Origin: Bradyrhizobium quebecense | GTDB taxonomy: Bacteria > Pseudomonadota > Alphaproteobacteria > Rhizobiales > Xanthobacteraceae | NCBI RefSeq assembly: GCF_013373795.3 | Contig: NZ_CP088022.1 | Span: 3,224,001-3,288,000 of the forward strand | Length of the DNA stretch: 64,000 nt | Direction: 5' to 3' | In this document: one piece after another, positions 1-8,674 of the stretch | Position numbering within the stretch: position 1 is the first letter of the stretch | How the letters are laid out: each line of letters begins with the position of its first letter | The notes under the pieces: generated by a model | The model's database searches: none | Seen by the model: only the letters and a program-made list of their open reading frames with translations | Told to the model about the DNA's origin: nothing | Made by a program: the position numbers and the translations under genes

Positions 1-42
1 TGGCGCCAGCATGAGCGCCGCCAGAAGGTAGATCATCTTCAT
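1..42 (-). CDS. 5' end of a secreted or membrane protein gene (partial)
   Basis: Only the first 14 codons lie in the window; the gene runs leftward out of it. They read MKMIYLLAALMLAP, a short charged start followed by a hydrophobic run that looks like the beginning of a signal peptide. An AGGCGG-like ribosome site lies just upstream. Too little is visible to name a product. Confidence 0.4.
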   Translation of the reverse strand, partial: MKMIYLLAALMLAP

Positions 43-497
43 CGTTCAGCCGCCTTGATAGCGCCTCGCGCGGGCGAGGCATGTGTACGTTGCTGAAAGG
101 AAGACCGAGATCGGAGCCCGGATATTTCCCCATCACACAAATGTTGGCGGTGTTGCTACAGGGCTCGACGAGGCGGGCATCGCGCCGCAGAACCAAGGCG
201 CTATCGCCGCAGGTCGGATTCTCACGCTGACTCCCGCAGCCACAGGCGATACGCTGGCGACCGGGACGCCCGACAGCACGACATTGAGGACAAGCGCACA
301 GGCCGCAATGAATGCGGCCAGCCCTCCTGAAAACAAATCGGCTCATCAGACTGATCCCGCCTCAGGCCGTACCGCAGCGCGTATGCACGCCGTTGCCGAC
401 GCACAACACACTCCATTAAATCGTCAACCCTCCTCCCTCCATTGTCACTTGGCTCGACGGCAGCCCTCCCTTGCGATAGATTGTCGCAGGTGGACCG
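43..497. other. Intergenic stretch, possible decayed small gene
   Basis: No convincing gene. On the minus strand, about 133-336 encodes a 67-residue peptide with one strong hydrophobic segment (FIAACALVLNVVLSG), but its only start is a TTG directly after a stop. A frame starting at an ATG near 348 (MSRFVFR) would join it only through a frameshift. It may be a broken small membrane protein gene beside the copper cluster. The long plus-strand frame from 83 overlaps real genes and has no protein-like character. Confidence 0.3.
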
Positions 498-872
498 ATG
501 CGCCGACAGCTGAAGAGATTTCTACCTCTAGTTCTGGTTGCCCTGCTGGTGCAGATCTTTGCACCGATCGGCGCTTGCTGGGCGGCGACTCTTGCGGCCG
601 CAGATCCGCTTGCAGGCGCGGTCATGTGCCACGGCGGCGCGGTACAAGCGACCGACCAGGACGATCAGATCGGTCACCGCGCGCACGAAGGCTGCTGCGC
701 CGCCTGCAGCGTGCTGCAGACCGGCGCACCGATCACTTCGCCGCAGACATCAGCCGCGATCGCGGTCGATCGCGTGACGAGCCAGGTCACCTGGCAGGAT
801 TTCGCGCCGCGCCTCTCCGGTCCAAGAGCCGCTTCCGAGGCCCAGGCGCGCGCTCCGCCGTTTCTGTCGTAA
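498..872 (+). CDS. DUF2946 family secreted protein, copper cluster
   Basis: A 124-residue protein with an N-terminal signal sequence (hydrophobic residues about 9-28). Its centre is rich in Cys and His: a CHGG motif near residue 44 and a HEGCCAACS motif near 68, typical of DUF2946 proteins, which sit beside copper-handling genes. The start has an AGGTGGA ribosome site. The gene is followed closely by an outer-membrane-like protein gene and then copC and copD, so it probably belongs to a periplasmic copper-handling operon. The biochemical role of DUF2946 is not established; metal binding by the Cys/His cluster is inference. Confidence 0.75.
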   Translation: MRRQLKRFLPLVLVALLVQIFAPIGACWAATLAAADPLAGAVMCHGGAVQATDQDDQIGHRAHEGCCAACSVLQTGAPITSPQTSAAIAVDRVTSQVTWQDFAPRLSGPRAASEAQARAPPFLS

Positions 873-929
873 AGCCGCGCGGCCACCGGCCGCTGAGACC
901 TTTACACATCAACGCCCGCGGAGATTCCC

Positions 930-1934
930 ATGTTCATCCGTCATGCGCGCGCAGCCATATCTGGCGTCGCCGTCGCGCTTGTTCCACTTTCTTGCAGCAA
1001 CGCCCACGAAATCGTCGGCAACCGCTTCTTTCCGGCCACGCTCGGCATCGACGATCCCGGCGTGAACGACGAACTCTCACTGCCCACCGTATCCAGCTTC
1101 CACACCGGCGATGATCCGTCGTTCCGGCAGCGCGACTTCTCCGGCGAGTTTTCCAAGCGGATCACCGAGGCTTTCGCGATCTCCATTGGATCAACGTACA
1201 GCTTTCTCCATCCACTTGGTGGACCGACCGGAACCGGCGCCCATGGCTTCCAGAACGTCGACACCACCTTCAAGTATCGTGTCTTCAAGGACGCCGAGCA
1301 TGAATTCGTTATGTCGGTAGGGCTGAGCGTCGAATGGGGCGGCACCGGCGCCGGCAGCGTCGGCGCCGATCCGTTCAACACCTACACGCCGACCCTCTAT
1401 TTCGGCAAAGGCTTCGGCGACCTGCCCGACACGTTGTCATGGCTGCGCCCCGTCGCGGTCACCGGACAGGTTGGCTACGCCATTCCCGGTAGGTCATCCA
1501 CCACGACCTTCGGGGTCGATCCCGATACTGGTGATTTGACCTCCGATACTGAGTTTCATCCAAGGGTGCTGAACTGGGGCGCCACGATCCAGTACAGCAT
1601 GCCCTATCTGAAATCCGCGGTTGTCGATCTCGGTCCGCCGGATTTTATCAATCGCATGATCCCGCTTGTTGAGGCGACGCTGCAGACCCCGGTCGGAAAC
1701 ACGTTGACGTCGGGCACGATGACGACCGGAACCATCAACCCCGGCGTTCTCTGGGTCGGAAACACCTATCAGCTCGGCGTCGAGGCGCTAATCCCGATCA
1801 ATCGGCAGAGCGGCACTCGTGTTGGAGTGATTGGTCAGCTCCATCTTTATCTCGACGATATCGATCCCCGGGGCATCGGCAGGCCGATCTTTGGCGGTCC
1901 GGTCCAGCCCGCCCGCCCGTTTGCGAGGAATTGA
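930..1934 (+). CDS. Putative outer-membrane beta-barrel protein, copper cluster
   Basis: A 334-residue protein with a signal sequence ending near residue 25 (PLSCSNAHE; this could be a lipoprotein cysteine or a type I cleavage site). The rest shows alternating polar and hydrophobic residues with many Gly, Thr and aromatic residues (for example YSFLHPLGGPTGTG and YTPTLYFGKGFG), as in outer-membrane barrels of the transporter/MetA-like type. A GGAG site lies upstream of the start. The stop overlaps the region just before the copC ATG, so the two are co-transcribed. It may form a channel or surface component linked to copper handling; no substrate can be assigned. Confidence 0.6.
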   Translation: MFIRHARAAISGVAVALVPLSCSNAHEIVGNRFFPATLGIDDPGVNDELSLPTVSSFHTGDDPSFRQRDFSGEFSKRITEAFAISIGSTYSFLHPLGGPTGTGAHGFQNVDTTFKYRVFKDAEHEFVMSVGLSVEWGGTGAGSVGADPFNTYTPTLYFGKGFGDLPDTLSWLRPVAVTGQVGYAIPGRSSTTTFGVDPDTGDLTSDTEFHPRVLNWGATIQYSMPYLKSAVVDLGPPDFINRMIPLVEATLQTPVGNTLTSGTMTTGTINPGVLWVGNTYQLGVEALIPINRQSGTRVGVIGQLHLYLDDIDPRGIGRPIFGGPVQPARPFARN

Positions 1935-1936
1935 TC

Positions 1937-2287
1937 ATGCGACGCTCATCCCTGATCATCGCGCTCTTGCTGTCGCTTGCGGCCGGCAAGGCAGACGCCC
2001 ACGCCTTTCTCGATCATGCCGAGCCGCGCGTCGGCAACAAGGTGGCGAGCCCGCCGCGCGAGGTGACGCTCACCTTTAGCCAGAAGCTGGAAGCCGCATT
2101 CAGTTCAGTGACAGTCACCGGTCCTTCCGGGCAGCGGGTCAATGCTGGAAAGGCGCGCGTGAACGGCAACCAGATGTCGGTCTCGCTAAAGGGCGACGGT
2201 GCTGGGACCTATCACGTCAATTGGCACGTGCTTTCCGTAGACACCCACACGACCGAGGGGAACTACACCTTCCAGGTTGGCCAGTAG
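1937..2287 (+). CDS. copC: CopC/YobA family periplasmic copper-binding protein
   Basis: A 116-residue protein with a signal peptide cleaved before HAFLDHAEP. The mature N-terminal His is the copper-brace residue of the CopC family. The C-terminal signature WHVLSVDTHTTEGNYTF supplies the second conserved Asp/His set. The length is normal for a single cupredoxin-like CopC domain. CopC binds Cu(II) in the periplasm and works with the membrane protein CopD, encoded directly downstream. The ATG at 1937 is taken as start; an in-frame TTG at 1931 overlaps the previous stop. Family assignment is firm; exact metal stoichiometry is not visible. Confidence 0.93.
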   Translation: MRRSSLIIALLLSLAAGKADAHAFLDHAEPRVGNKVASPPREVTLTFSQKLEAAFSSVTVTGPSGQRVNAGKARVNGNQMSVSLKGDGAGTYHVNWHVLSVDTHTTEGNYTFQVGQ

Positions 2288-2299
2288 AGTTTGGTCGCA

Positions 2300-3274
2300 A
2301 TGGATTGGTCCGCAGCAGGAGTGCCGTTGATCGCGACGCGCGCCGTGCACTTCGCGGCAACGGCGTTAGCGGTCGGAAGCGTTGTTTTCGGCCGCCTGAT
2401 CGCCATGCCGGTCTTGCACAACCACACCGCGGCGACGCTTGCGTTTCGTAGCCGGACGCGACGACATATCTGGGCCTGTCTTGCCCTCGCGGTGATCTCG
2501 GGCGCGATTTGGCTTCTGCTGCAGGCGGCGTCGATGAGCGGAATACCGCTCATCGACGCTTTGACCGCCGACATCCTATCAACCGTCATCAACGAAACCC
2601 AGTTCGGTGAGATGACAATCATCCGCGCAGGTCTTGCGATCTGCCTGGCGGCCTGCCTCATCTCAGACCGCGCGGTGGTCGCACAATGGCTGGGGCTGGC
2701 TGCAGCGATCGGACTTGCCGGCAGTCTTGCCTGGACCGGCCACGCCGCCTCAACCATTGGTCCGACCGGCTATCTGCATCTCGCAGCGGATGCGTTGCAC
2801 AGTGTTGCTGCTGCAGCCTGGATCGGTGGTCTGGTGTCACTGATCACCTTCTTGGCCACTCCCAAGGTCCATGAGAGCATGTCGCTGGTCCGCGATGCCA
2901 CCGAACGGTTTTCGATACTCGGCATCGTCAGCGTGGCCACCATCCTGCTCAGCGGCGTTGTCAACGCCGCCATTCTGGTCGGCTCGCTACATGGGCTCGT
3001 CGCCACCGAATATGGGCGGCTGCTGATGCTCAAGATAGCGATCTTCGCCGCGATGCTCGTGTTCGCGGCGGTCAACCGCTTTCGCTTGACGCCGCAGTTC
3101 GCCGCCATCGAAAGCGAGCAATCGTCTGTCGCCCTTCGTCAACTGATCCGTAACAGTGCGATCGAGACAACACTCGGACTGGGAATCATCGTCATTGTCG
3201 GGCTGCTCGGAACCCTGCATCCCGGCATTCACCTGCAGGATGTTTCCGACCTCTTGCTGACTAGGCAGCATTGA
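2300..3274 (+). CDS. copD: CopD family copper resistance membrane protein
   Basis: A 324-residue polytopic membrane protein with about eight hydrophobic segments, matching the CopD domain. Conserved features include His residues in early helices (HFAATALAVG) and the segment ADALHSVAAAAWIGGL, characteristic of CopD. It starts 12 bases after the copC stop, so the two form a transcription unit. CopD is thought to move copper across the inner membrane in partnership with CopC. The first Met (2300) is chosen because it begins the hydrophobic domain; a TTG nine bases upstream is possible. Confidence 0.9.
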   Translation: MDWSAAGVPLIATRAVHFAATALAVGSVVFGRLIAMPVLHNHTAATLAFRSRTRRHIWACLALAVISGAIWLLLQAASMSGIPLIDALTADILSTVINETQFGEMTIIRAGLAICLAACLISDRAVVAQWLGLAAAIGLAGSLAWTGHAASTIGPTGYLHLAADALHSVAAAAWIGGLVSLITFLATPKVHESMSLVRDATERFSILGIVSVATILLSGVVNAAILVGSLHGLVATEYGRLLMLKIAIFAAMLVFAAVNRFRLTPQFAAIESEQSSVALRQLIRNSAIETTLGLGIIVIVGLLGTLHPGIHLQDVSDLLLTRQH

Positions 3275-3284
3275 AGCAACTTGC

Positions 3285-4460
3285 CTAGTCCTCATTCGCC
3301 TTGAATCGCCCCAGTCCCCTAAGCACGAACGGTGCAAGCAGCGCGATCAGCGCGATGCCGAGCAGCACAGCCGACATCGGGCTTTGCAGCAGCACCATGG
3401 GATCGCCGAGGCTGATCGCCAGCGCGCGGCGCAACTGGCTTTCCGCGATCGGCCCGAGGATCAATCCGATGACGACGGGCGCGATCGGGAAATCGAAGCG
3501 CCGCAGCAAAAAGCCCATCACGCCGAACGCCGCCAGCATCGACAGCTCGACGACCGACGGCTTCGCCGCGATCGTGCCCATGGTCGCGAACACCAGGATC
3601 CCGGCATAGAGCCATGGCTGCGGGATCGCGAGCAGCCGCACCCACAGCCCGACCAGCGGCAGATTGAGCACCAGCAGGCATGCCGTTGGCGATGAACAGG
3701 CTCGCGATCAGGCCCCACACCAAATCGGGCCGCTCCGCGAACAATAGCGGCCCCGGATTGAGCCCGTATTGCTGGAAGGCCGCAAGCATCATTGCCGCGG
3801 TGGCCGAGGTCGGCAGCCCAAGCGTCAACAGCGGCACCAGCGTGCCCGCGGCGGACGCGTTGTTGGCGGCTTCGGGTCCCGCGACGCCCTCGATCGCGCC
3901 CTTGCCGAATTCCTCCGGATGTTTGGTCAGCCGCCGCTCGGTTGAATAAGACAGGAAGGTCGGGATCTCCGCGCCACCGGCCGGCAGCGCCCCGATCGGA
4001 AAGCCGAACAGCGTGCCACGCAGCCACGGCTTCCACGAGCGCCGCCAATTCTCCCGCGTCATCCACAGCGAGCCGCGCACCGGCTCGAGCTTCTCCTCGG
4101 CGTGATGCCGGCGCGAGGCGTCACCTGGTCCAGCGTCACCGGCGACTTGTTCATGGCGAGCGCGCCCACCATGACGAAGCCGTTCACCATCATCTGGTTG
4201 CCGGCGCCCTTGGCGCCGTTGACGAACTGCGCGATGCCGAGGCTGCCGCCGGCGCCGGGCACGTTGGCGACCTGGACGCTGCGCGCGACACCGGCGGCGA
4301 CCAGCGCCTGCTGCATCGAACGTGCGGTCTGGTCCCAGCCGCCGCCGGGCGCTGCGGGCGCCATCAGCTTGAGCTCGAGCTGCTGCGCGGGCGCCGGACC
4401 GTTCGCCCCAAGCAACAGCGCGACGACCGCGCCGAACAGGCGCATGTGGGACGAGATCAT
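3285..4460 (-). pseudogene. tctC'-'tctA chimera, decayed tripartite tricarboxylate transporter
   Basis: Reading from 4460 downward, a good GGAGGAAG site and a signal peptide begin a TctC-type solute-binding protein ([35 protein letters not shown]). At about 4110-4125, right after VTLDQVTP, the sequence jumps in a different frame into the middle of TctA, the large permease ([38 protein letters not shown]). The TctC C-terminus, the small TctB subunit and the TctA N-terminus are missing. A second lesion is at 3678, where one extra C in ATG-C-CTGCTGGTG shifts frame before the TctA C-terminal part ([13 protein letters not shown]). The locus cannot make a working transporter. TctABC systems import tricarboxylates using an ion gradient. 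Confidence 0.88.
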
Positions 4461-4792
4461 CGGGCTTCCTCCTGGATTTTCAGACGCGGCTTGCCGATCG
4501 CCGGCCGCGTCCAGTCGCGTGGTCGCATCGCCGATCGAAACGCGCGGTCCCTCGGGTTTTGGAATCGCGCGCCGAGCTCGCGTCTGCGCGTTCTTAGCGA
4601 CCATTCGCCACAGCCTTCGGCAAGCCCGACGGCGCGACCAAGCCGTGCTGCATATCGCCGCGCCTCGATCAAAAAATTCCGTCGCGGCAGCGCGGCGCGC
4701 AGCACGGTACTGCCGGTGGTTCAGCTCTAGGAACCATTGCTAGTTCTTCCCGTTCCACCTCCGCCGATAGATACGGCATTGGAGGAGAGAAC
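4461..4792. other. Intergenic, no gene recognised
   Basis: This is the 5' flank of the decayed tctC gene on one side and the upstream region of the small secreted protein at 4793 on the other. Open frames exist on both strands but have no recognisable motif. I see no hairpin or operator that I can support. Confidence 0.4.
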
Positions 4793-5026
4793 ATGAACAT
4801 TAAAACGATTGTCGCGGCAGCGTTGCTTGCCGCTTTTGTCACGCCTGCATTTGCAGCGGACGAATTCTACGTCGTGCAAGACGTGAAGACGAAGAAGTGC
4901 ACGGTCGTCGATCAGAAGCCGGTCGACACGACGACCACCGTCGTCAGCCCGTCGGGCACCATCTACAAGACACGCTCCGAGGCCGAGACCGGCATGAAGA
5001 GCGTCAAGATCTGCACGTCCGACTGA
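4793..5026 (+). CDS. Small secreted protein, unknown function
   Basis: A 77-residue protein with a clear signal peptide ending AFAAD near residue 22 and a strong GGAGGAGAG ribosome site. The mature part (DEFYVVQDVKTKKC, ending VKICTSD) has two Cys residues that could form a disulfide. I recall similar short periplasmic proteins as common in Bradyrhizobium, but no function is known. It lies just upstream of another exported protein gene in the same orientation, so both may act in the envelope. Confidence 0.75.
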   Translation: MNIKTIVAAALLAAFVTPAFAADEFYVVQDVKTKKCTVVDQKPVDTTTTVVSPSGTIYKTRSEAETGMKSVKICTSD

Positions 5027-5137
5027 CAGGCGCTGAGCACGCCAGTCACCATCCTTTGGGCCGAGCCGGCAGTCGTCATCCTGGGCGGTGACGTCTGCCT
5101 GGTCGGCCATCTCCACTGAAGGCGAGGAGTTTCTCTT

Positions 5138-5527
5138 ATGAAAAAGTTTGCTATCGGCTGCATCTTGGCTGCGGCGTTCGCTACCGCCGCGCATGCGGCG
5201 ACCACGTTGCCCGCCGCCCCGACGGACAGCTGGACCATCACCAACTATTACAAGCAGAATGTCTATGATCGGAAGGAATCCAAGATCGGGACGATCGACG
5301 ACGTGCTTGTCGACAAGGCGGGCAAGGTGACCGGCCTCGTCGTCGGCGTCGGCGGCTTTCTCGGCGCCGGCGAGAAGGACGTGATCGTGCCGTACACGGC
5401 CGTCAAATCGCAAAAGAAGGACGACAAGTGGTGGCTCACGCTCGACGAGACCAAGGACAGCCTGAAGGCTGCACCGGGCTTCAAGTACGATCGGGCCAGT
5501 ACGACCTGGATCCCTGAGAACAAGTAA
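5138..5527 (+). CDS. Exported PRC-barrel domain protein
   Basis: A 129-residue protein with a signal peptide (cleavage near AHAAT, residue 21) followed by one PRC-barrel domain: KIGTIDDVLVDKAGKVTGLV and a later DVIVPYTAVK strand pattern. PRC-barrels are small beta domains first seen in the photosynthetic reaction centre H subunit and in RimM. Exported versions are common in Rhizobiales and probably mediate protein or surface contacts. A GGCGAGGAG site precedes the start. A strong terminator follows at 5598. The specific role is unknown. Confidence 0.85.
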   Translation: MKKFAIGCILAAAFATAAHAATTLPAAPTDSWTITNYYKQNVYDRKESKIGTIDDVLVDKAGKVTGLVVGVGGFLGAGEKDVIVPYTAVKSQKKDDKWWLTLDETKDSLKAAPGFKYDRASTTWIPENK

Positions 5528-5597
5528 CACCGAAAGTCCGTCTGCTCGGCGATGCATTGCCGATCACGCAGGTTGACGAGCAAAGCGGAAACACGAG

Positions 5598-5626
5598 CCC
5601 CGGCGCATTCCCGCGCTGGGGTTTTT
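5598..5626 (+). terminator. Rho-independent terminator after the PRC-barrel gene
   Basis: A nine-base-pair stem, CCCCGGCGC with GCGCTGGGG (one G-T pair), has a six-base loop and is followed directly by TTTTT. Confidence 0.85.
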
Positions 5627-6192
5627 GCTTGCACCTCGAACTTCGCCGCAGCCGGGCGAACAAGAGGCAGTGAAGCCGGATTCCCCGCGTTGATGACGAT
5701 ATCGCTAGCGGAAGGCAACGAACACGCGACAACCGACCAACCCACCAACCCTTGGACGTGTTTCGGTTTCAAGATTGCTTGCTTGATCCGCAAACCAACG
5801 ATCCCCGGGCGCCGGAGGTTTCACAGCGCCGGGGATCGCTACTCCCGGAGGGCTTGGGGGCAAAGGCCGGGAGCTGCGAGTCTACTCTGTCGATTTTCGT
5901 TGGTTCCTCGACAGAACAAGGGCCACGGACCGTCGGGGATCAGCGGCTGTGCCGGGTGTCGATCGGTTTGGATATGTGTCCCTCGCCCGCTGCTCGGGCG
6001 GCTCGTGAGCGACCTCGCCAAAGGCCAGACTGGTCAGGCGAGGCTCCGGTAGCTCTCCGTCTTCCTCTTCAGACCGGGCAAAGCCGTCGTCCGGCAGTGG
6101 GGCGGCCGCGCGCTCAAGAGGGCGCGCAGGAACCATGCTCCTCCGGGTCGGTAGTCGGAAAGCATCCATCCATCCACGCACAAAGTATTGTC
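5627..6192. other. Intergenic with one hairpin, no gene recognised
   Basis: No protein-like frame. Near 5802-5839 an imperfect inverted repeat (GATCCCCGGGCGC against GCGCCGGGGATC) can form a strong hairpin with no T-run. The open frame that enters the lipoprotein gene from upstream has no conserved features before the Met at 6193. Confidence 0.4.
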
Positions 6193-6573
6193 ATGTCGTC
6201 ACGACTGCTTTCGCTCATGGGTTTTGCGCTTCTGCTTGTTCTGAGCGGTTGTGGCGATCAGCTCGCGTGCGATTCGATCGACACCCGAAAGGCCGTGCTC
6301 CAGGCCATTGCCGATGACCATCGCAATCCGCTGGTCAACTACGCCGCCAGGGAGTCGACGGCCAAGCCCGATCCGCAAGACTTTCAGCCACAATACCTGC
6401 TCGGTGAAAGAATCGTCACGACTTCGACGAGCAAGGACAAGCGAACCCTGCAGTGCAGCGGCGGGATTTCGGTATCCGTCGGCGACGTCAGGGCGTCAAA
6501 AGAGGTGGAATTCACCGCGCAAAAATCAACCGACGGAAAATTGTCCGTTTCGGTCGCACCATTTCAGTTTTGA
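6193..6573 (+). CDS. Small lipoprotein, unknown function
   Basis: A 126-residue protein. The N-terminus MSSRLLSLMGFALLLVLSGC ends in a clear lipobox (VLSGC), so the mature protein should be lipid-anchored at Cys20. The mature part contains two more Cys residues (LACDS and LQCSG) and a C-terminal beta-rich segment (ISVSVGDVRASKEVEFTAQK). The longer open frame from 5752 is rejected because the lipoprotein signal begins only at 6193. Function unknown; similar lipoproteins may exist in related rhizobia. Confidence 0.7.
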   Translation: MSSRLLSLMGFALLLVLSGCGDQLACDSIDTRKAVLQAIADDHRNPLVNYAARESTAKPDPQDFQPQYLLGERIVTTSTSKDKRTLQCSGGISVSVGDVRASKEVEFTAQKSTDGKLSVSVAPFQF

Positions 6574-6731
6574 CTTCGAAGCGGCGGCGCGAAGCCCGCC
6601 AATATGACGGCGGACCGCATCGACCGTCGCTTTGCCAGGAACCAGAACGGCGAGCACAGAGTTGTCTGTCATAGTCGGGAGCGCGGAGAAAATTCCGTCC
6701 CGGCAATTTTCAATTCGAAAAGCTGGGCCGC

Positions 6732-7035
6732 TTCATTCATTCGCGCTCGCATCGCGAAGGGACGGTTGTGCATGCCGAGGAAGCGGCATCATGGGATAAC
6801 CGACATGAGCGTTTCGAGATCAAGGGAATCAACCATCAGGAGGCACACAGCCTCGATGGCACGAGCATTGACATGGCTGAAGAATACCTTCCCCGCCTGC
6901 GACGGGCCGGGACCGGAGCTCACCGCCACATCGCCGGTGCGTATCTCCCCCGATCCGCGCCGCGGTCCACCTGGCGTGAGGACAACCGCCGGATCTCGAA
7001 CCGGGGTCAGGTGAACGGGATTGCCGGTGGGCGCC
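6732..7035 (+). pseudogene. IS1595-family (ISXO2-like) transposase remnant
   Basis: In one frame the peptide matches the C-terminal part of IS1595/ISXO2-type transposases from memory: EAASWDNRHERFEIKGINHQ, then MAEEYLPRLRRA, HRHIAGAYL and WREDNRR. Normal family members read close to KRINHQEAYS, NMAEEYFSRLRRAE and HHHIAGAYLLRYAQE. Several conserved residues are changed here (HRHIAG for HHHIAG, LPRSAP for LLRYAQ), the N-terminal two thirds are absent, and the usual FxGYWQR ending is lost. No terminal repeats were found. It is a degraded relic of an old insertion. Confidence 0.7.
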
Positions 7036-7169
7036 GACGCGCGGCAACGCTCTTCCCGCACGCATTGGAGCAATGGAATTGGCTGCTGAAGGAGCTTTGA
7101 GCTTGGAACCTTACGGTGTCCCGACAATTGGGCTCTTGTTCCGGGCAGGAACCGATAAAGGGAAAATGC

Positions 7170-7373
7170 ATGGGACAAATCCGCGGCCGCGTGAAGCAAG
7201 CCGATGCGCTCGAAATCCGGCTCACGCAGGGAGCGAAAGAACTTCGCGACCGTGCCGGGCAACTTCCCGCTGGTCGAGACCGTGACGCGCTACTCCAGCG
7301 AGCGCAGCATAATGAAGCCACCGCGCACATGTCGGAATGGCTGATGTCCCCAGGTCAACGGACGCCCATCTAG
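7170..7373 (+). CDS. Short conserved hypothetical protein
   Basis: A 67-residue, charged, mostly helical protein (VKQADALEIRLTQGAKEL, then RDALLQRAQHNEATAHMSEW) ending with SPGQRTPI. I recognise the AAHMSxWLxSPGL-type ending from short, abundant Bradyrhizobium proteins of unknown function. Longer upstream starts add sequence without conservation. It is followed within about ten bases by another small gene, so the two are probably co-transcribed up to the terminator at 7519. Confidence 0.65.
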   Translation: MGQIRGRVKQADALEIRLTQGAKELRDRAGQLPAGRDRDALLQRAQHNEATAHMSEWLMSPGQRTPI

Positions 7374-7383
7374 GAGGGCGACG

Positions 7384-7506
7384 ATGCAGGCGAACCATCA
7401 CCGCAACCATCACCATTTCGACGGCGTGGAGCTTGCCTTTGTCTGCGCGGCGGTGGTGTCGCTGATGGGCCTGCTTGCCAGCGTGGCGTGGCTTCTGCTG
7501 CGGTGA
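7384..7506 (+). CDS. Small single-pass membrane protein (40 aa)
   Basis: A 40-residue protein with a His-rich N-terminus (MQANHHRNHHHFDG) and one hydrophobic segment (ELAFVCAAVVSLMGLL onward) ending WLLLR. An AGGAGGGCGACG ribosome site precedes the ATG and a strong terminator follows 12 bases after the stop, which together support a real gene. The six His residues before the membrane segment could bind metal, but that is speculation. Confidence 0.65.
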   Translation: MQANHHRNHHHFDGVELAFVCAAVVSLMGLLASVAWLLLR

Positions 7507-7518
7507 GCAATCCAATCG

Positions 7519-7547
7519 AAAAGGACCGTCACATGGACGGTCCTTTT
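7519..7547 (+). terminator. Rho-independent terminator
   Basis: A perfect 12-base-pair inverted repeat, AAAAGGACCGTC and GACGGTCCTTTT, around a five-base loop. The A-tract and T-tract make it potentially bidirectional. It closes the small-gene unit at 7170-7506. Confidence 0.9.
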
Positions 7548-8432
7548 CTGCCGGTTGGAATGGATCTGTAAAAACTCAAAAGTTAAGAAATGCTCTGTAA
7601 ATAAAGGTAGTGCCGGCAGAGTTGTATTACGGCCATCCTGGCTTGCGATGAAATCCGGATCAGTACGGTGTTCCGGCGACGGAACCAGGCCGGCGGCGTT
7701 TCCGGGACACACCGAGAGCCGCACAAACCAGGCCGCGTGCTTGCACGGCACCGCCTCCCCGCGACGTGCGGCAAACGACCCGACGGGCACTCAGCAAAAA
7801 CCTGTCAACCGCCTCGCGTAAAAATAATTCGCTTTATCCGAAATATAACTCAGTGTATGGTTTGCCCATCTCACCCGATCGAGGGGCGCTGCGCATCGTC
7901 ACGGGTGTTGCGGTGAGATGCGGTGGACGCTGATCGCGCAGTCGACGAATGCGCGTGATGCGGACGGTGAAGTCGTGTGGTCCTGACGCCCTAGCGGCAG
8001 GTGTCTTTTCACAAAGCGCTGACGCGTCTTGTGAAGGCGGTGAGAAGCAAGCCCAGTCTCGCCGGGGAGAGCACGAAATAAGCCGTAACCCATCGCGCAG
8101 GGAAAGCCGGATTGCTCCGGTTACACCTGTGGTCCTACCCCCGAGCTTTCTACCCATTGCTCGGGGCCCATGGGTGCGATCGGCACCCGGCTTTCCCTGC
8201 GCCCTCTGTTCAAGAGAGGGCGAAACGAAGAGCAAGACTCGGACAATTCGTGTCGCGAGAATACGAAGCTACGTCCCCACCGACACTGTCATCGACCGGG
8301 CGATCCAGTGCGCCGCGGCCTCTCGGCTCAAGCACAGGCGTCTCTGGAATGCTGGATCACCCGCATGGGCGGGTGATGACACCGAGTGGCTGTTTGACAA
8401 TTGAATCTCGCAGGGACGACAAAAAGTACGCC
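7548..8432. other. Long non-coding stretch with structured repeats
   Basis: No gene recognised. The first 300 bases contain AT-rich patches. From about 7900 to 8425 the sequence resembles an intergenic repeat I know from Bradyrhizobium genomes. It includes the nested palindrome at 8095-8202 and, near 8365-8387, a short perfect hairpin ATCACCCGC/GCGGGTGAT. Confidence 0.5.
8095..8202. repeat. Nested palindromic intergenic element
   Basis: Outer arms of 16 bases, GCGCAGGGAAAGCCGG at 8095-8110 and its exact complement at 8187-8202, enclose an inner 8-base hairpin (CCCCGAGC at 8139-8146, GCTCGGGG at 8159-8166) and a third short stem (GGGTGC with GCACCC at 8172-8188). Together they could fold as a branched RNA. 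From memory this type of element is dispersed in Bradyrhizobium intergenic regions; its function is unknown. Confidence 0.75.
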
Positions 8433-8654
8433 CTACAGCCCGGTAAACCCGGCCTTCACATGGTCGGTGCTGCCGTCGAGCTGGCGCAGATAGGTCAGCC
8501 CGCACACGGTCAATCGATGCGTATCGCGCTCGCCCGCCTCGAACAGCGTCTGCACGTACTCTGTCACCTTCGCCCGTGCTTCGTCGCTTGCAGCGGACGT
8601 GCGGTTGAGCAGCAGATCATACGTCTGCATGATCCGATCGATCGCGGCTTCCAT
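8433..8654 (-). CDS. Conserved hypothetical protein, 73 aa
   Basis: A 73-residue, mainly helical protein (MEAAIDRIMQTYDLLLNRTS, then KVTEYVQTLFEAGERDTHRL). A GGAG site lies nine bases before the ATG. It lies 20 bases downstream of the gene at 8675-8905 on the same strand and is probably in the same operon. No catalytic motif is visible and I do not recognise a named family. Confidence 0.7.
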   Translation of the reverse strand: MEAAIDRIMQTYDLLLNRTSAASDEARAKVTEYVQTLFEAGERDTHRLTVCGLTYLRQLDGSTDHVKAGFTGL

Positions 8655-8674
8655 TGATGTCTCCGGGTTGACGC

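Noticed and set aside
83..1114. A 343-codon plus-strand frame across the start of the copper cluster
   Set aside because: It overlaps two better-supported genes, is very Arg/Pro-rich with no motif, and is a GC-rich shadow frame.
4457..4705. An 82-codon minus-strand frame upstream of tctC
   Set aside because: Arg-rich with no motif or ribosome site; it overlaps the tctC start.
7900..8425. CRISPR-like array
   Set aside because: The repeats are single palindromes, not regularly spaced direct repeats with unique spacers.
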